Below, piece by piece: positions 1-10,776 of a DNA stretch of 64,000 nucleotides (the first letter of the stretch is position 1; each line of letters starts with the position of its first letter). The stretch lies in the NCBI GenBank assembly GCA_030686995.1, contig CM060693.1, forward strand, positions 106,565,501 to 106,629,500, written 5' to 3'. Under the pieces are notes generated by a model. It worked only from the letters and a program-made list of their open reading frames with translations, had not been told where the DNA came from and did no database searches. This DNA comes from Artemisia argyi. Its lineage: Eukaryota > Streptophyta > Magnoliopsida > Asterales > Asteraceae. Made by a program: the position numbers and the translations under genes.

Positions 1-173
1 AAAAGCTTACATATATAATTGATCATATTGATTATATGTTGTTTTCATACTAAACTCTAATTGAAGTTTTCCAAACAAACAATTGAATAAATTTGAATCA
101 ACATTTTGAAACAAAGTTTTTATAAAATCAAAAAGAAGGGAAAACTATTCAACCCCTCTTCTAGTTTTTCACA
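1..173 (+). repeat. 3' end of the 5' LTR (truncated)
   Basis: Matches 6408-6580 base for base apart from a few substitutions near the end. It terminates in TTTTCACA and is immediately followed by the primer-binding site. Confidence 0.85.
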
Positions 174-175
174 AT

Positions 176-188
176 TGGTACCAGAGCC
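176..188 (+). other. Primer-binding site, tRNA-iMet type
   Basis: TGGTACCAGAGCC lies two bases after the LTR end. It differs by one base from the TGGTATCAGAGCC complement of plant initiator tRNA-Met used by most copia elements. Confidence 0.85.
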
Positions 189-453
189 ACGTCACTCAAA
201 TTTTCAAAACAAATGGTTTTAAAAATTGAGTACGATCCATGTATCAAATTACCCATTAAGGAGGATTTAATATGAAAAGTGTTTTGTTGATTAACTTGTA
301 TTAGTTTTGATATTATATTAATTATACTAGCTCGAGATAAGATTATGCTTTAAACAAGTGTTATATGTTCGTTTTTAAAATCAGAAAGTTACACACCTTT
401 CCACATAGTCAGAAAACAATTTTTAACAAAAATTGCATTTTTGTGTATCAGAT

Positions 454-504
454 GGGCGGCCCCTTTAATTGTCTGGGCGGCCCCCTTAAATTTAAGGGGT
501 CCGC
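454..504 (+). repeat. GC-rich GGGCGGCCCC inverted module in the retroelement leader
   Basis: Two GGGCGGCCCC-like words and a TTAAGGGG-TCCGCC arm form inverted repeats (CCCCTTAA/TTAAGGGG). The same vocabulary occurs upstream of the TATA box in this element's 3' LTR (5220-5302). Function unknown. Confidence 0.6.
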
Positions 505-3287
505 CTGTCTGTTCGACAGTTTTTCAGAAACTTTGAAAAATCATATAAAATTAACCGTAACTCCGTAGAAGTCGTGCCACCCGGCGTTTTAAAGGTAATT
601 GAGTCTACTTTCATTTAAAAATACTTACAAGTAACCATTACAAACTTAAATAAGTCAGAAAGTTAAAATACTACACGAAGGTCAAAAATTTAAGTCTTGT
701 TTTAACGTAAAACTTGTATTTTACCTTTTCCTTCGAGTCGGGCATTCTTTGTCGATATATCTTTGAAAAATTAAGTATTTATGTTTTCAAAATATTGATC
801 TTAATTAAATTTTAAAATGGATAGGAAACTATTTTATTTTCAAATAAAATCGAGCTAAGTAAACATTGGTATATATAATACACAAAACGACGACAAGTGT
901 TTTATGTGCTATGTGAACTCATTTGTGATTTTACTTTGTTAATCGTTGCTATTTGTAATTTAGCTATTTGAATATCTTAACATATGTGCCTTGTACTCTA
1001 TTAGTTTATAGCTAGTTTTCTGGCTTATACTTAACTAGATCTTATGCTAGATTTCTTGCGTTAGGATTGCAATATTATGCTTGCATTGCATATAGGTATA
1101 GATGGCTTAATGTTACTCAAACATCTTGTAAATAAGTTAAATATAATCACCTAAATATTTCAAACAATTTAATCTATTCTTAACAACACACTTAAATATT
1201 TTCAACAAATTACCTTGTTTTACCTTAAGTTGTTTAATAAGAGAAATTGAATCTTTGTAAAACATTAGTAGTAATACAAAAGAAAACGTATTTTCAAAAT
1301 CTAAAGTGTGTTCATTATAAGTAACAATGAAGAGTCTTTCACATAAACAAAACTTATAACAATCATGAAGTAATAAGTCAAATTTCAATCACTCACCAAC
1401 CTCACTCATTAATAATCTTAGTATTAATGGAACACACTATCAAAATGTCTATTTATTTTAAATGAAGGGTCAAGAAAGATCTTGATATTATATCAATTCA
1501 TTATTCAAATTATGGTTGATATATTCATCAAATCTAATTGACATGTTTTTTAGTATGGACAAGAAATTCGATTGTTATTTGTTTAGTTTCAAGATTACAC
1601 CAAATTTTAACAAAGAATATAGTCTTGAATCTACATACTCAATCACACTAGATTGATATGAAAATATTTACATCCTTTGTAGATGAAAAGAATATGCATT
1701 GGATCATAACTCACACTTGTGTTGACAATGCCATATTGAATCTACTTGTCCAATAGTTGTGTTCCAAATATTAGAATAACATGTTTAACACATGCATAAA
1801 ATATACAATGAAGTAGGATTGACGACTTGAATGTTTCATACGAAATATTCAAGCAATTTACATTGCAAAACAATGGATAAATGTGTCATATCCGAAAAAC
1901 CAAACATGAGCAAACTAACAACATATGTAAACTTTGCTCACACTACTTAAAATCATCACTTCAAGCTAAAATACATATTTAAGAACAATACACACTATAT
2001 ATTATATGTACTTCATTTTTTTTGTAGCATGAATGGTTGTGTTACAAGATAATGCACTACACTTTTCTTTTTTAAATAATTTAAGTTATTAGAATTGAAA
2101 AATAACTTGTCACAATACATAAACAAGTAAAATTCATTTTGTTTCAAATACTAGTTAAAATTATGATATATATAACATTGGCAAAAATCATAGAAAATAA
2201 TATTTGCTTTAGAATTTATAAATGTCTAGTTTTGATATCATTTGTGAATCACAATCTCATTTAAGATAAATAATCATAATGAGATTCATTTTTCAAGATA
2301 TGCTAAGGAGCATTCTTAAATCAAGCACATTTATTAAATCAAGTAATATGTCATCAAAACCAAATAACCGGTTAATCATGAACAAAAGATTAAAACTTTG
2401 CGTTTACTCTTATCTAAACATTTAACACATCTCTATTGGGATAGTGAGTAAAATATATTATGTAGACTTACCTTCATAAAAACATGATGTTTGAGTCACA
2501 TTAAGCAAAGTATTAGTGAATCAAGCAAACTTCATATTTGGTACTCTTCGATAGGTAAATTTAGGAACTCAATTTCTTCTAAAAAGAGAATGACTACTGG
2601 AGAATCTATTGACTAGAAATTCAATTTAACCTAACGGTTGAATTGCTTCTATGTGAGAAGTTGGGTGTGTGTAACCCGTAAAAATGGTCGTGTTTAGCCT
2701 GAATTGAGCACCACTAGTAATAGTCTCATACTCATTCTCCAACTTGATTAAGTTGCTCTTCCTAAATATACCTAATGCTAGTTTACTTTTATGAACTTTG
2801 CTCCTCATTAGATGCTTTCATTCCTAGATTTATGGCATATCGCATATATGTTATTTCTAGATGATTATTTGCTCCTATGTGATTTGATTTTATGCCTTTA
2901 CATGGTTTACTCTATATGTATCATTCATCTAGGTATATTTTTCTTACCTTTAGATCCTACACCCTCATTTCATGAGAACCTTAGTGTCATAATCCGATAG
3001 GTCATATTAGTCTCATAATATATCTGGATGAGCATGAATTTAATGGGAAGGGAAATCACACTCACTCACATATATCCTTCTACCTCACACCCAAAACCGA
3101 GTCATCCTTTATACTACCAATCTTGAGTCATCCACCGTTTCCATGTCCTCAAAGAAACCAAGAATCAATATCATACCTCCTAAATCACTCCTTATTAATA
3201 CCTCCTAAACCAACACGTTTTTTCTAACCAATCTAACACCTACTATCCTTCCATAAACACATAATCAAAATCATCATTCAACCCATC
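505..3287. other. Retroelement internal region with no recognisable gene
   Basis: AT-rich and full of stops in all frames; only short ORFs of 60-83 codons without family signatures. Bases about 1440-1960 resemble 54650-55000, another fragment of the same family, which confirms this is element interior rather than host sequence. A 62-codon hydrophobic ORF at 2812-3000 is not supported as a gene. Confidence 0.6.
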
Positions 3288-4211
3288 ATGTCATCTCCCA
3301 ACAAACCTAACATCATTGTTATCACCCCACATACAACATCCAAACTACCATCCACACATGAAGAATCACTTTCATCCATACCTTCATCATGCTTTCATGA
3401 TCACCTAAATGAAACCATTCTTTTAGCTCAACAAGACAACCTAACAATCACCCTCACTAATAAACTTCCACATTCATCTCACTCAATTCTACCAAATGAC
3501 CCTTTTGAGGATCATACTCAATATCAAAACAATAACCATCAATCTCATCCAAACATGAATCATATGTTTCATGACCAAACCTCAATCCCTAATCACAATC
3601 CAACTCCACCATCATCACCTTCCTCCGAACATGAAAAGTTCGTTGAAGAGCTCAAAGAAGCTCATGAGCTTAATGCTCTTCTTGCGTTGCATCTTATTCA
3701 ACGCAATTTGGATCAACAACCTACCTCCACCAACTCATCTCCATCAAACAATTTGATCCATCTTGAAAACCATATCATAAATTGCATTTGTTGCACCTAC
3801 CTTGAAAAACAAACCTTTGTTCTCAATGAACATCTCAATTGGATTGAGTATCTACTCACTAGGACGACTCAAGATTACACCAACACTCCATCACCACCAC
3901 TTCTATGTTCATCTCCTAGTGCTCCCAATGCACCATCCAAAACACCATCAACTCAAGGAACCTCTACCTCCTCCATACCATTCTCATCATCTCCTATCAA
4001 TCCACCAACCTATAACCCCATCCCATGGAGCTTACTTGAAGCTCATGGAGACATTTGCCTTTGTTGCATCCACAACCGAACAATTGTGTTCGGACTAAGA
4101 GATGAGATACAATACATGTTTTCTCACATTGAAAACTTGTTGCATCCTCTACCACCAACAACAAACACAACACCTCCACCACCATCAACAAAACACCTAA
4201 AAATCCCATGA
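3288..4211 (+). CDS. 307-residue Ser/Pro/Thr/His/Asn-rich ORF of the Sirevirus-like element, with two CxCC repeats
   Basis: Product and function are not recognised. The frame is open from an ATG to a TGA. Residues 1-112 are low-complexity Ser/Thr/Pro/His/Asn; 113-145 look helical and acidic/leucine-rich; 146-164 and 195-245 are Ser/Pro linkers. Two related segments of about 25-30 residues begin with C-x-C-C at 166-169 and 257-260. After each, F and L fall at the same offsets and an aromatic W/Y comes 16-17 residues on, so the ORF seems to contain an internal duplication separated by 91 residues. No transmembrane segment, signal peptide, protease, RT or integrase motif is visible. It lies about 570 bases before the polypurine tract, the place of the env-like ORF in Sireviruses, but that identity is inference from position only. 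It could also be a captured host fragment. Confidence 0.5.
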   Translation: MSSPNKPNIIVITPHTTSKLPSTHEESLSSIPSSCFHDHLNETILLAQQDNLTITLTNKLPHSSHSILPNDPFEDHTQYQNNNHQSHPNMNHMFHDQTSIPNHNPTPPSSPSSEHEKFVEELKEAHELNALLALHLIQRNLDQQPTSTNSSPSNNLIHLENHIINCICCTYLEKQTFVLNEHLNWIEYLLTRTTQDYTNTPSPPLLCSSPSAPNAPSKTPSTQGTSTSSIPFSSSPINPPTYNPIPWSLLEAHGDICLCCIHNRTIVFGLRDEIQYMFSHIENLLHPLPPTTNTTPPPPSTKHLKIP

Positions 4212-4576
4212 TTCACTATCATCCACCCTTGTCGAACGATATATCAATCTAAACCATAATTGTCAACCCTTTGTTATCACCTTCCCTTTACATTCACGAT
4301 CATCCCTCCTCATTCTCCTACATTTTCCTAGGTTCTAATCTTTGCATTAGGTTCTAATTTTTTTTTAATTTAGGTTGTTGTTTTTAAAACAATAATTGCA
4401 TGTGTCATACTTTTAGTGCATATACCTAATATGTCCATATATTGTTCCCCTATTAGTTTCATGCATATATCTATTATCATCATTATATATATGTGCACTT
4501 CTCTACTAACTTTGTTTTGAAGGATTACTTCACTGCTCGATTCTTTGGTAGCCAAAACAAGTTTTGAGCATACACC

Positions 4577-4796
4577 AAGGGGGAGCATTGAGGTTGATAG
4601 GATCAAGGCTTCACTTACGATGATACAAGCTCGCCTTTTACATTCTATCTCAAGAGTTCAAGCGTAGTAGAAGTCTCGTCTTAGAGTCCACCTTTTTGCT
4701 TCGACAAAAGGGGGAGACGAAGTGTAAACAATTAACTTATACATTTTACTATAAGTTATAATTTACATAGTTTGTCATCATCAAAAAGGGGGAGAT
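4577..4796 (+). other. Three polypurine tracts upstream of the 3' LTR
   Basis: AAGGGGGAG at 4577-4585, AAAAGGGGGAG at 4706-4716 and AAAAAGGGGGAGAT at 4783-4796. The last abuts the LTR start TGTTGG and is the functional PPT by position. Multiple PPT copies are a known Sirevirus feature. Confidence 0.75.
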
Positions 4797-5219
4797 TGTT
4801 GGCATGAATATTACGATATTTAATCTAAACATCCTCTTCATGTTTTGATGATGACAAAGATGTAAGTTACAACATATAACGTAAAGTGCTTAAGTTACTT
4901 GTGATCACAATTCTTCTATGCATTCTTACGTCAACAAGCCTCGACATCTCAACGTCTCAAGTATGCTTCAACAATCACTTAAGGTATGGATAAACAAGTG
5001 TTTAATACATCTCATGATCATAGGGGTATTTAATTAACTAATACAAAGTTTATTTAATTATATAAACATATTATATATTTTTGAAAAACACTTTTGGTAA
5101 TAAAGAAAAATGTTTTAATCATACTAAATATATGATTTCAAACTTTTAACCAAAATTAGTTAGTTTTTCACCAAATAAACTTTCCCCACTAAAAGAGAGA
5201 AAATCTGGCCGTTTCAGTA

Positions 5220-5302
5220 GGGCGGCCCCCTTAATTATAAAGGGCGGCCCCTTAATTTTAAGGGGACCGGCACACAATTAAGGGGACCGGCCACGCTCCC
5301 CT
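5220..5302 (+). promoter_or_regulatory. GC-rich inverted-repeat module upstream of the LTR TATA box
   Basis: GGGCGGCCCCCTTAA, then GGGCGGCCCCTTAATT, then two AATTAAGGGGACCGGC words: alternating inverted copies of a GGCC(C)CTTAA core. It lies about 30-110 bases upstream of TATAAATA. Related modules occupy the same place in the LTRs at 34214-34284 and 38412-38482. Enhancer function is inferred from position; CGG-containing palindromes have been reported in Sirevirus LTRs. Confidence 0.6.
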
Positions 5303-5328
5303 GTCAGATTTGGTCAGAAATTTTTCCC

Positions 5329-5336
5329 TATAAATA
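5329..5336 (+). promoter_or_regulatory. LTR TATA box
   Basis: TATAAATA in the middle of the 3' LTR, followed by an AT/CT-rich leader; the same TATAAATA occurs in the two solo LTRs of related structure. Confidence 0.65.
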
Positions 5337-5691
5337 CCACCTCAAACCTGGAATTTTTCTCACCTTTTGCACAAAAAATTTTCAGATCTAATTCTCTCTA
5401 AACATCCTTCTAAAACCCTTTGATCATAAGATTATTAATCTTTGTTTCAAGTGATTCAATTTCTCATCACTCAAAGTGCAAGAGAAGAATTCTCCCTATC
5501 ATAAAGCCAAAGATGTATTAGGATCTAGTTAGTGCTTATGTGAAGTTGTGAGTTATGTATATGTAATAAGTAGATCAAGATGATCTTACTTAGTAGTGAT
5601 TCAATGAGTGAGTAAGAAGTAGTGGGAGGAAGTAGTAGTGTGGAGAAAACATGTAGTTGTGAAGATGTAGGTGTGTGATTAAGTAGTGGAG

Positions 5692-5872
5692 TTTAGAAGA
5701 AGTTGTGATGAAGCTGTGAAGTCGTGAAGACGTGAAGAAGTTGTGAAGCCATGAAGAAGTTTAGAAGAAGTTGTGATGAAGTTATGAAGTCGTGAAGACG
5801 TGAAGAAGTTGTGAAGCCGTGAAGAAGTTTAGAAGAAGTTGTGATGAAGTCGTGAAGTCGTGAAGTTGTGCA
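5692..5872 (+). repeat. 68-base GAAG-rich minisatellite (2.7 copies) in the LTR
   Basis: Units start with TTTAGAAGAAGTTGTGATGAAG at 5692, 5760 and 5828, so the period is 68 bases. Each unit is internally built from GTGAAG/TGAAGAAG words. The period is not a multiple of three and no ORF follows it. Confidence 0.85.
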
Positions 5873-6580
5873 AAAGTTGTGTAGTGATCGAAGTTGTGTT
5901 GTGAGATTGGTTCTAGCTACTATTAGAACTCGACATTTAGCTTAGTGTCGTTAAATGGTGTAAGCAAAAGTTGTGTACGGTTTTCTCCGCCAAAAGGGAG
6001 CTTGTTGAGTAGTGAAGAAAACTCTCGAGTAGGTGACTCGGGGAGTGGAGTAGGAACAAGGAAGGTGTCCTTGTAGTCAAACCACTATAAATCATCGTGT
6101 CCGGTTTGCATTTCCTTTCTCTTATCTCTTATCATTTGTTCTTGCATTTCTCGCTTTACTTCTATGCTTACCTACATGTCTTAGTTGTTGCTTATATAGT
6201 TGTGATGATTGATTGTGTTGAACATAGTAGTTAATATTGTGATTGTGTGTATAATTGCATGATATGGTCAAATAGATTATTATTCACACTTCTCATATTA
6301 AGTTTAACTTGATAGATAATTTGATACAAAACGTTTTAAGATTTTAAAAGGAAAACGTATTCACATAAAGATCGACCAGAGCTCCATTCATAAAACTAAG
6401 TTTTTCCAAAAGCTTACATATATAATTGATCATATTGATTATATGTTGTTTTCATACTAAACTCTAATTGAAGTTTTCCAAACAAACAATTGAATAAATT
6501 TGAATCAACATTTTGAAACAAAGTTTTTATAAAATCAAAAAGAAGGGAAAACTATTCAACCCCCCTTCTAGTTTTCCACA

Positions 6581-7947
6581 CAGACTTATAATTAAGCTCC
6601 AGTGAGCATAAACTAACAAGAAACAACACCTTAAAACACCACAGAATCAATATTGAGCTTTTACTTGAAAACACAAATTTAACATTAAAACTTAGATATT
6701 GAAATTAAAGCTTAACATAAGTTTTGAACTCACTAAAGCTACTCAGTACAATGATTCCTAATTGAAAATTACAACAGAATTTGAAATATTTAACTAAAAA
6801 TGAAAGCTACAGTACACTAAAACTAACACTAAACGACTACTAGTTCTTATTTCCTTCTTTTATGTTTTATATTGACTTCTAGGGTTCCTGGAGCCTTTCT
6901 CTTTCTACCCCCATCATTTTTGGACCATTGGATTGGTTCTTGTGATCTTGGCCGTTCAAAAGGGTTTTGGCGGGAAAGCAGGGGTTGGCAGGTTATGGGT
7001 TTGGTGTGGGAATTAATGAGGGGGGGAAGGTTGGTTGGTTGGTGAGTAATATTTAATGGAAAGGTGAGTTGGTGAGAAAAAATGGAGGAGGGGGGAGCAG
7101 GGTTGCAGAAAAACGGGGAAGTGGAGGTGATGAACAGTGTCGAGGGGTGTGAGGGTGTTGACTGTGTTGACCCTGGCTTGTTATTATTTTGGGATTGGGC
7201 CAGGGTAAGTGTTTTGGGCTTGGGGTGGGTTACTGGATCAGGTGTGGTATTGGATATTTGGTTTGGGTGGAAATAATAATAAGGGTCCATTTGGTTAATT
7301 AACAAAACACCACAAGGACTTATTTTGTAATTTTCATAAACTTGTGGACTGAAAATGTAACTTTCACAAAATATTCACAAGGACTAATTTTTGACAACAT
7401 TTAAATATTACAAGGATGAAAATTAATTTTTTTTCCAAAATAAAATACCCGGGGACTAATTTTGCAAATTTCCAAACTTCGGGGACTAAACTTGTAATTT
7501 TCTCAAAATTTTCATCCAGGGATTAAAAGTGACACATGTGAATTCCCAAAGACCCAAAATGATTTTTCTTTCAAAAATATCCCACCAAGGACCAAATCTG
7601 CCAAAGTTTGAAACTCCAGGGACCAAAAGTGTAAATTTCCAAAACTTTTCCAATTTTTCACCAAAGGACTAAATATGACAACTTATGATTTCAAAAGGAC
7701 CTTTGGTGATAATTTTCTATATTTTGATTATCCAGGGACTAGTTTTGTAATTTTATGAAAGTTGGGGGACTGAAACTGCCAATTTTGCAAACTTTGTACG
7801 TTTTTCGTTTGTTTTTGCTCATTTTGCATCTAAAACATATAAAACACAATTTTGAAATAGTTTTAGTATTTTGATGCATTTCTGAGTGTTTTTGTATGTT
7901 TTGCAGTTCAGATTTGTCCAAAAATGATGAGTGTTTGAGCACTCATC
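6581..7947 (-). repeat. Tat/Ogre-like LTR fragment (5' part), interrupted by the Sirevirus insertion
   Basis: Read on the minus strand from 7947, it begins TGATGAGTGCTCAAACACTC and follows the same order as the LTR at 55405 on the plus strand: the same hairpin start, then a run of motifs of the form 'gggactaaatttgcaa'. It stops at 6581, where the Sirevirus-like LTR begins, so that element inserted into this LTR. The 152-codon minus-strand ORF at 6847-7305 lies inside this LTR, has a Pro/Ser/Asn-rich composition without a domain, and is not supported as a gene. Confidence 0.65.
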
Positions 7948-8407
7948 AGTTCGACACAACATATGACATGATGCATGAATATATTTTACGTATAATCTTG
8001 AATACAAAAGGGATCAAAACAACTTACTACATCACTAGGGTGGTAGAGAATCGTTTGAGAACGTACAAAACACAAAAACTTTACCCCACGTTCGCTAACC
8101 CACTTATACGCTTGTATATATATAACTCGTTTCCTTCAAAAGTTTCCAAACGAATGGAAGATACTTTTGGTCTTCTTGGGGTTTCTAAATGATGAAGAGG
8201 AGCGGAGGAAATATGGAAAGGAGGTGAGGGTGTGAGATAATGAAGGAGAAAATGTTATACGTTTAGTATGTATATAAACGTTTTTAAAATTCCTTCAACT
8301 TGTTCCTACTGTTTCGAAGTCAGAAATTGTTGGGTGTTGTAGATATTTTTAATGATATATTGACTTTAAGGGAGTGTGTGAATGAGTAGCAAAGTTGAGA
8401 TTTGCTT

Positions 8408-8409
<2 letters not shown>

Positions 8410-8498
<89 letters not shown>
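8410..8498. repeat. (TA)n microsatellite
   Basis: Uninterrupted AT dinucleotide run of about 89 bases. Confidence 0.95.
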
Positions 8499-8501
<3 letters not shown>

Positions 8502-8599
8502 GATCATCATTTTATTTTGTATACAAATTGGAAATCATGTACAACTTGGTCTTTACTTGTTATAATTTGGCTTTTAACAATAACTTATAATTGAAATAT

Positions 8600-9230
8600 T
8601 CTTACTAACTCATAGAACAATCGGGAATTAAAATGGTTGAGTTTGGAATTTTTATATGTGTCGAATGGGTTGGATTTTGGCCAAACACTTTGCCTCTATT
8701 AAACGTATCAAACGTTCGTCTTAGAAGCTAAAATTTGGCGTCCTACTTTTTTGGCGGGTAGACAATTAGGAGGTATAAAAATATATACATGTTGTGTTTA
8801 GAAATCAAAAAATACAAAGGCGTTTTGGAGGGGGTCTGGTCGACTGAATTGGAAAAATAAAACAAAATGTTGGGCCCTTGGTGTGGGCTGGTGAATAGTA
8901 CGCAGAAGGGAAGATTTGGGCTGAGATTTTATTAAGGGCCCATTTGGTTTTAATTAGAATTAGTAACTTTTTAATATTTTGTTAAACGTGTCGGGAACTT
9001 GTTTCGTCGTTTGGTGAATTATGTGATATCGTAATCGTGACCATTTAATATCATAAGAAAATTTTAAATTTTCCTGTAAAAATGGTGATTAAAATAATGA
9101 CAGAGATTAATATATAATTAAACGTTTTTAATTATATGAATTTTTGCGAGGTTTTACAACGCCGGAAACTTGTTTTAATTATTTATAGTAACTGTTTATA
9201 TCAATTACAAGTTGTTGTTATGAGGCTATT
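8600..9230 (+). repeat. Diverged fragment related to the LARD LTR
   Basis: Collinear with 18540-19390: shared words include TTAAAATGGTT, CTTTGCCT, GGTATAAAAATAT/GTATAAATAT, GGGC...GTGAATAGTA, GGGCT(G/T)AG and GATTAGTAA. The divergence is far higher than between the two LTRs of the LARD, so this is an old relic. Bases 7948-8599 and 9231-9784 show nothing I can name. Confidence 0.55.
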
Positions 9231-9784
9231 CTTGCCATAAATATCTAAAACTCACTATAAATACCCAAAATTCAATGAAAATTCTAAAAACTTCCTGAAA
9301 ATGCCAATCCGATTAATCACCAATCAATCCCGCCTAAACCGATTACAAGCTAAAAAGAGATCGACCGGCCAACTACGAATTCTTAATTTTTGCAACCTTT
9401 GTAAAAACTCTAATTAAATTATGATTCAAATTTTATATTTCCACTACACACATAAGAAAACAGTGATGTTTATAAACAAGGAATTGGGATGTCGCGCGAG
9501 GCGACGGAGCCTTTTGTACGCCGTATATGAAATCCACACTACTTATCACAAATTTTGATATTTCATTATAAAATTGTTTCGATCATATCGAATTTAAAAA
9601 AGTATCAACATCATGCTAGAAAATTAACTTACATCTAAAATTTAAAAACAACACCTGAACCCACCAAAGCGGAATATGAGAAACTTAAATCTTAAGTTTA
9701 TCTTATCAATTTGGTTCTTAATACTTTATACTTGATACAGCATAGTTCTCTAATACATTAAATGGTTTCCAAGGAAAATAATAG

Positions 9785-10726
9785 TTGTATTCTAGATAGC
9801 ATTTGGTTAGTTGATAAGTTTATCTTATGAAGACAGATTGCGGGCTTTGGTTTAGACGACAATGCTTATTTTCTTAGGTATCACTACTAATCCAAACCTA
9901 TAAACCAAACATTTTATGAGAAAATTGAAGTCATTTTTCATCTATTTACCTATAAAATAATTAAAACGTACACATCCTCAAGTTAACTCTTTCTCTGTGA
10001 TATAACATACAAATTAAAACATTGTCTAAGCTTACAATTTAAAATTTTGGTTGGCCCATGACAACTAGGAACATTATTATATGCAACTAGATGGTATACT
10101 TGCCATTTGTCTCAATTTTAAACTAGTTTGTTGAGACAATGTTGGGACGAGGACCCCATATATATCACTCTTGTTCTTCTTTTCGCTTCAAGTAATATAT
10201 ACTTAGACAATAGAAGTAGCATACACGAGGACCCCATACAAGGACTCTGTACAAACAACTTGTATAGAGTCCTTGTATGGGGTCCTCGTGTATGCTACTT
10301 CTATTGTCTAAGTATATATTACTTGAAGCGAAAAGAAGAACAAGAGTGATATATATGGGGTCCTCGTCCCAACATTGTCTCAACAAACTAGTTTAAAATT
10401 GAGACAAATGGCAAGTATACCATCTAGTTGCATATAATAATGTTCCTAGTTGTCATGGGCCAACCAAAATTTTAAATTGTAAGCTTAGACAATGTTTTAA
10501 TTTGTATGTTATATCACAGAGAAAGAGTTAACTTGAGGATGTGTACGTTTTAATTATTTTATAGGTAAATAGATGAAAAATGACTTCAATTTTCTCATAA
10601 AATGTTTGGTTTATAGGTTTGGATTAGTAGTGATACCTAAGAAAATAAGCATTGTCGTCTAAACCAAAGCCCGCAATCTGTCTTCATAAGATAAACTTAT
10701 CAACTAACCAAATGCTATCTAGAATA

Positions 10727-10729
<3 letters not shown>
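9785..10729. repeat. Near-perfect 470+470 bp inverted repeat (giant palindrome) with a 5-base loop
   Basis: Left arm 9785-10254, spacer 10255-10259 (ACAAC), right arm 10260-10729. Reading the left arm backwards on the complement gives the right arm with essentially one mismatch near the centre (CTGTACAA versus TTGTATAG). The two 73-codon ORFs at 10128-10349 (plus) and 10165-10386 (minus) encode almost the same peptide only because of this symmetry; they are not evidence of coding. The right arm runs directly into a poly(A) tract. A transcript would fold into a roughly 470 bp double-stranded RNA. It could be a foldback/long-TIR transposon, an inverted duplication acting as a young small-RNA locus, or an assembly artefact. 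Confidence 0.9.

Positions 10730-10772
<43 letters not shown>
10728..10772 (+). repeat. Poly(A) tract of 45 bases at the palindrome edge
   Basis: Uninterrupted A run that starts at the last bases of the right palindrome arm. It may be a retroposition tail or a simple homopolymer expansion; no matching target duplication was found. Confidence 0.9.

Positions 10773-10776
<4 letters not shown>

Larger units (their letters stand above)
1..6580 (+). mobile_element. Non-autonomous Sirevirus-like Ty1/copia element, 5' LTR truncated by window edge
   Basis: Bases 1-173 and about 6408-6580 are nearly identical and end in ...TTTTCACA / ...TTTTCCACA, so they are the 3' parts of two LTRs in the same orientation. 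A Met-tRNA-type primer-binding site follows the first copy, and a polypurine tract precedes the second LTR at 4797. The 4.6 kb between them has no pol gene: no reverse transcriptase, RNase H or integrase reading frame is visible. It holds one 307-residue ORF near the 3' side, where Sireviruses may carry an env-like gene, and several purine tracts, a trait reported for Sireviruses. The near-identity of the two LTR ends suggests a young insertion. It sits inside a Tat-like LTR that resumes at 6581. The left boundary and target duplication lie outside the window. Confidence 0.8.
4797..6580 (+). repeat. 3' LTR of the Sirevirus-like element (1784 bp)
   Basis: Begins TGTTGGCATG directly after the PPT and ends TTTTCCACA. 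It contains a GC-rich inverted module (5220-5302), a TATA box (5329-5336) and a 68-base minisatellite (5692-5872). The last 173 bases match the partial 5' LTR at the window start. Confidence 0.8.

Noticed and set aside
6847..7305. 152-codon minus-strand ORF with a basic tail
   Set aside because: Lies inside a Tat-like LTR; low-complexity Pro/Ser/Asn composition and not open in the homologous LTR at 56080-56520.
8382..8594. ORFs encoding Tyr-Ile repeats
   Set aside because: Translation of the TA microsatellite.
10128..10386. Two overlapping 73-codon ORFs on opposite strands with almost the same peptide
   Set aside because: A direct consequence of the palindrome; no domain and no independent coding support.
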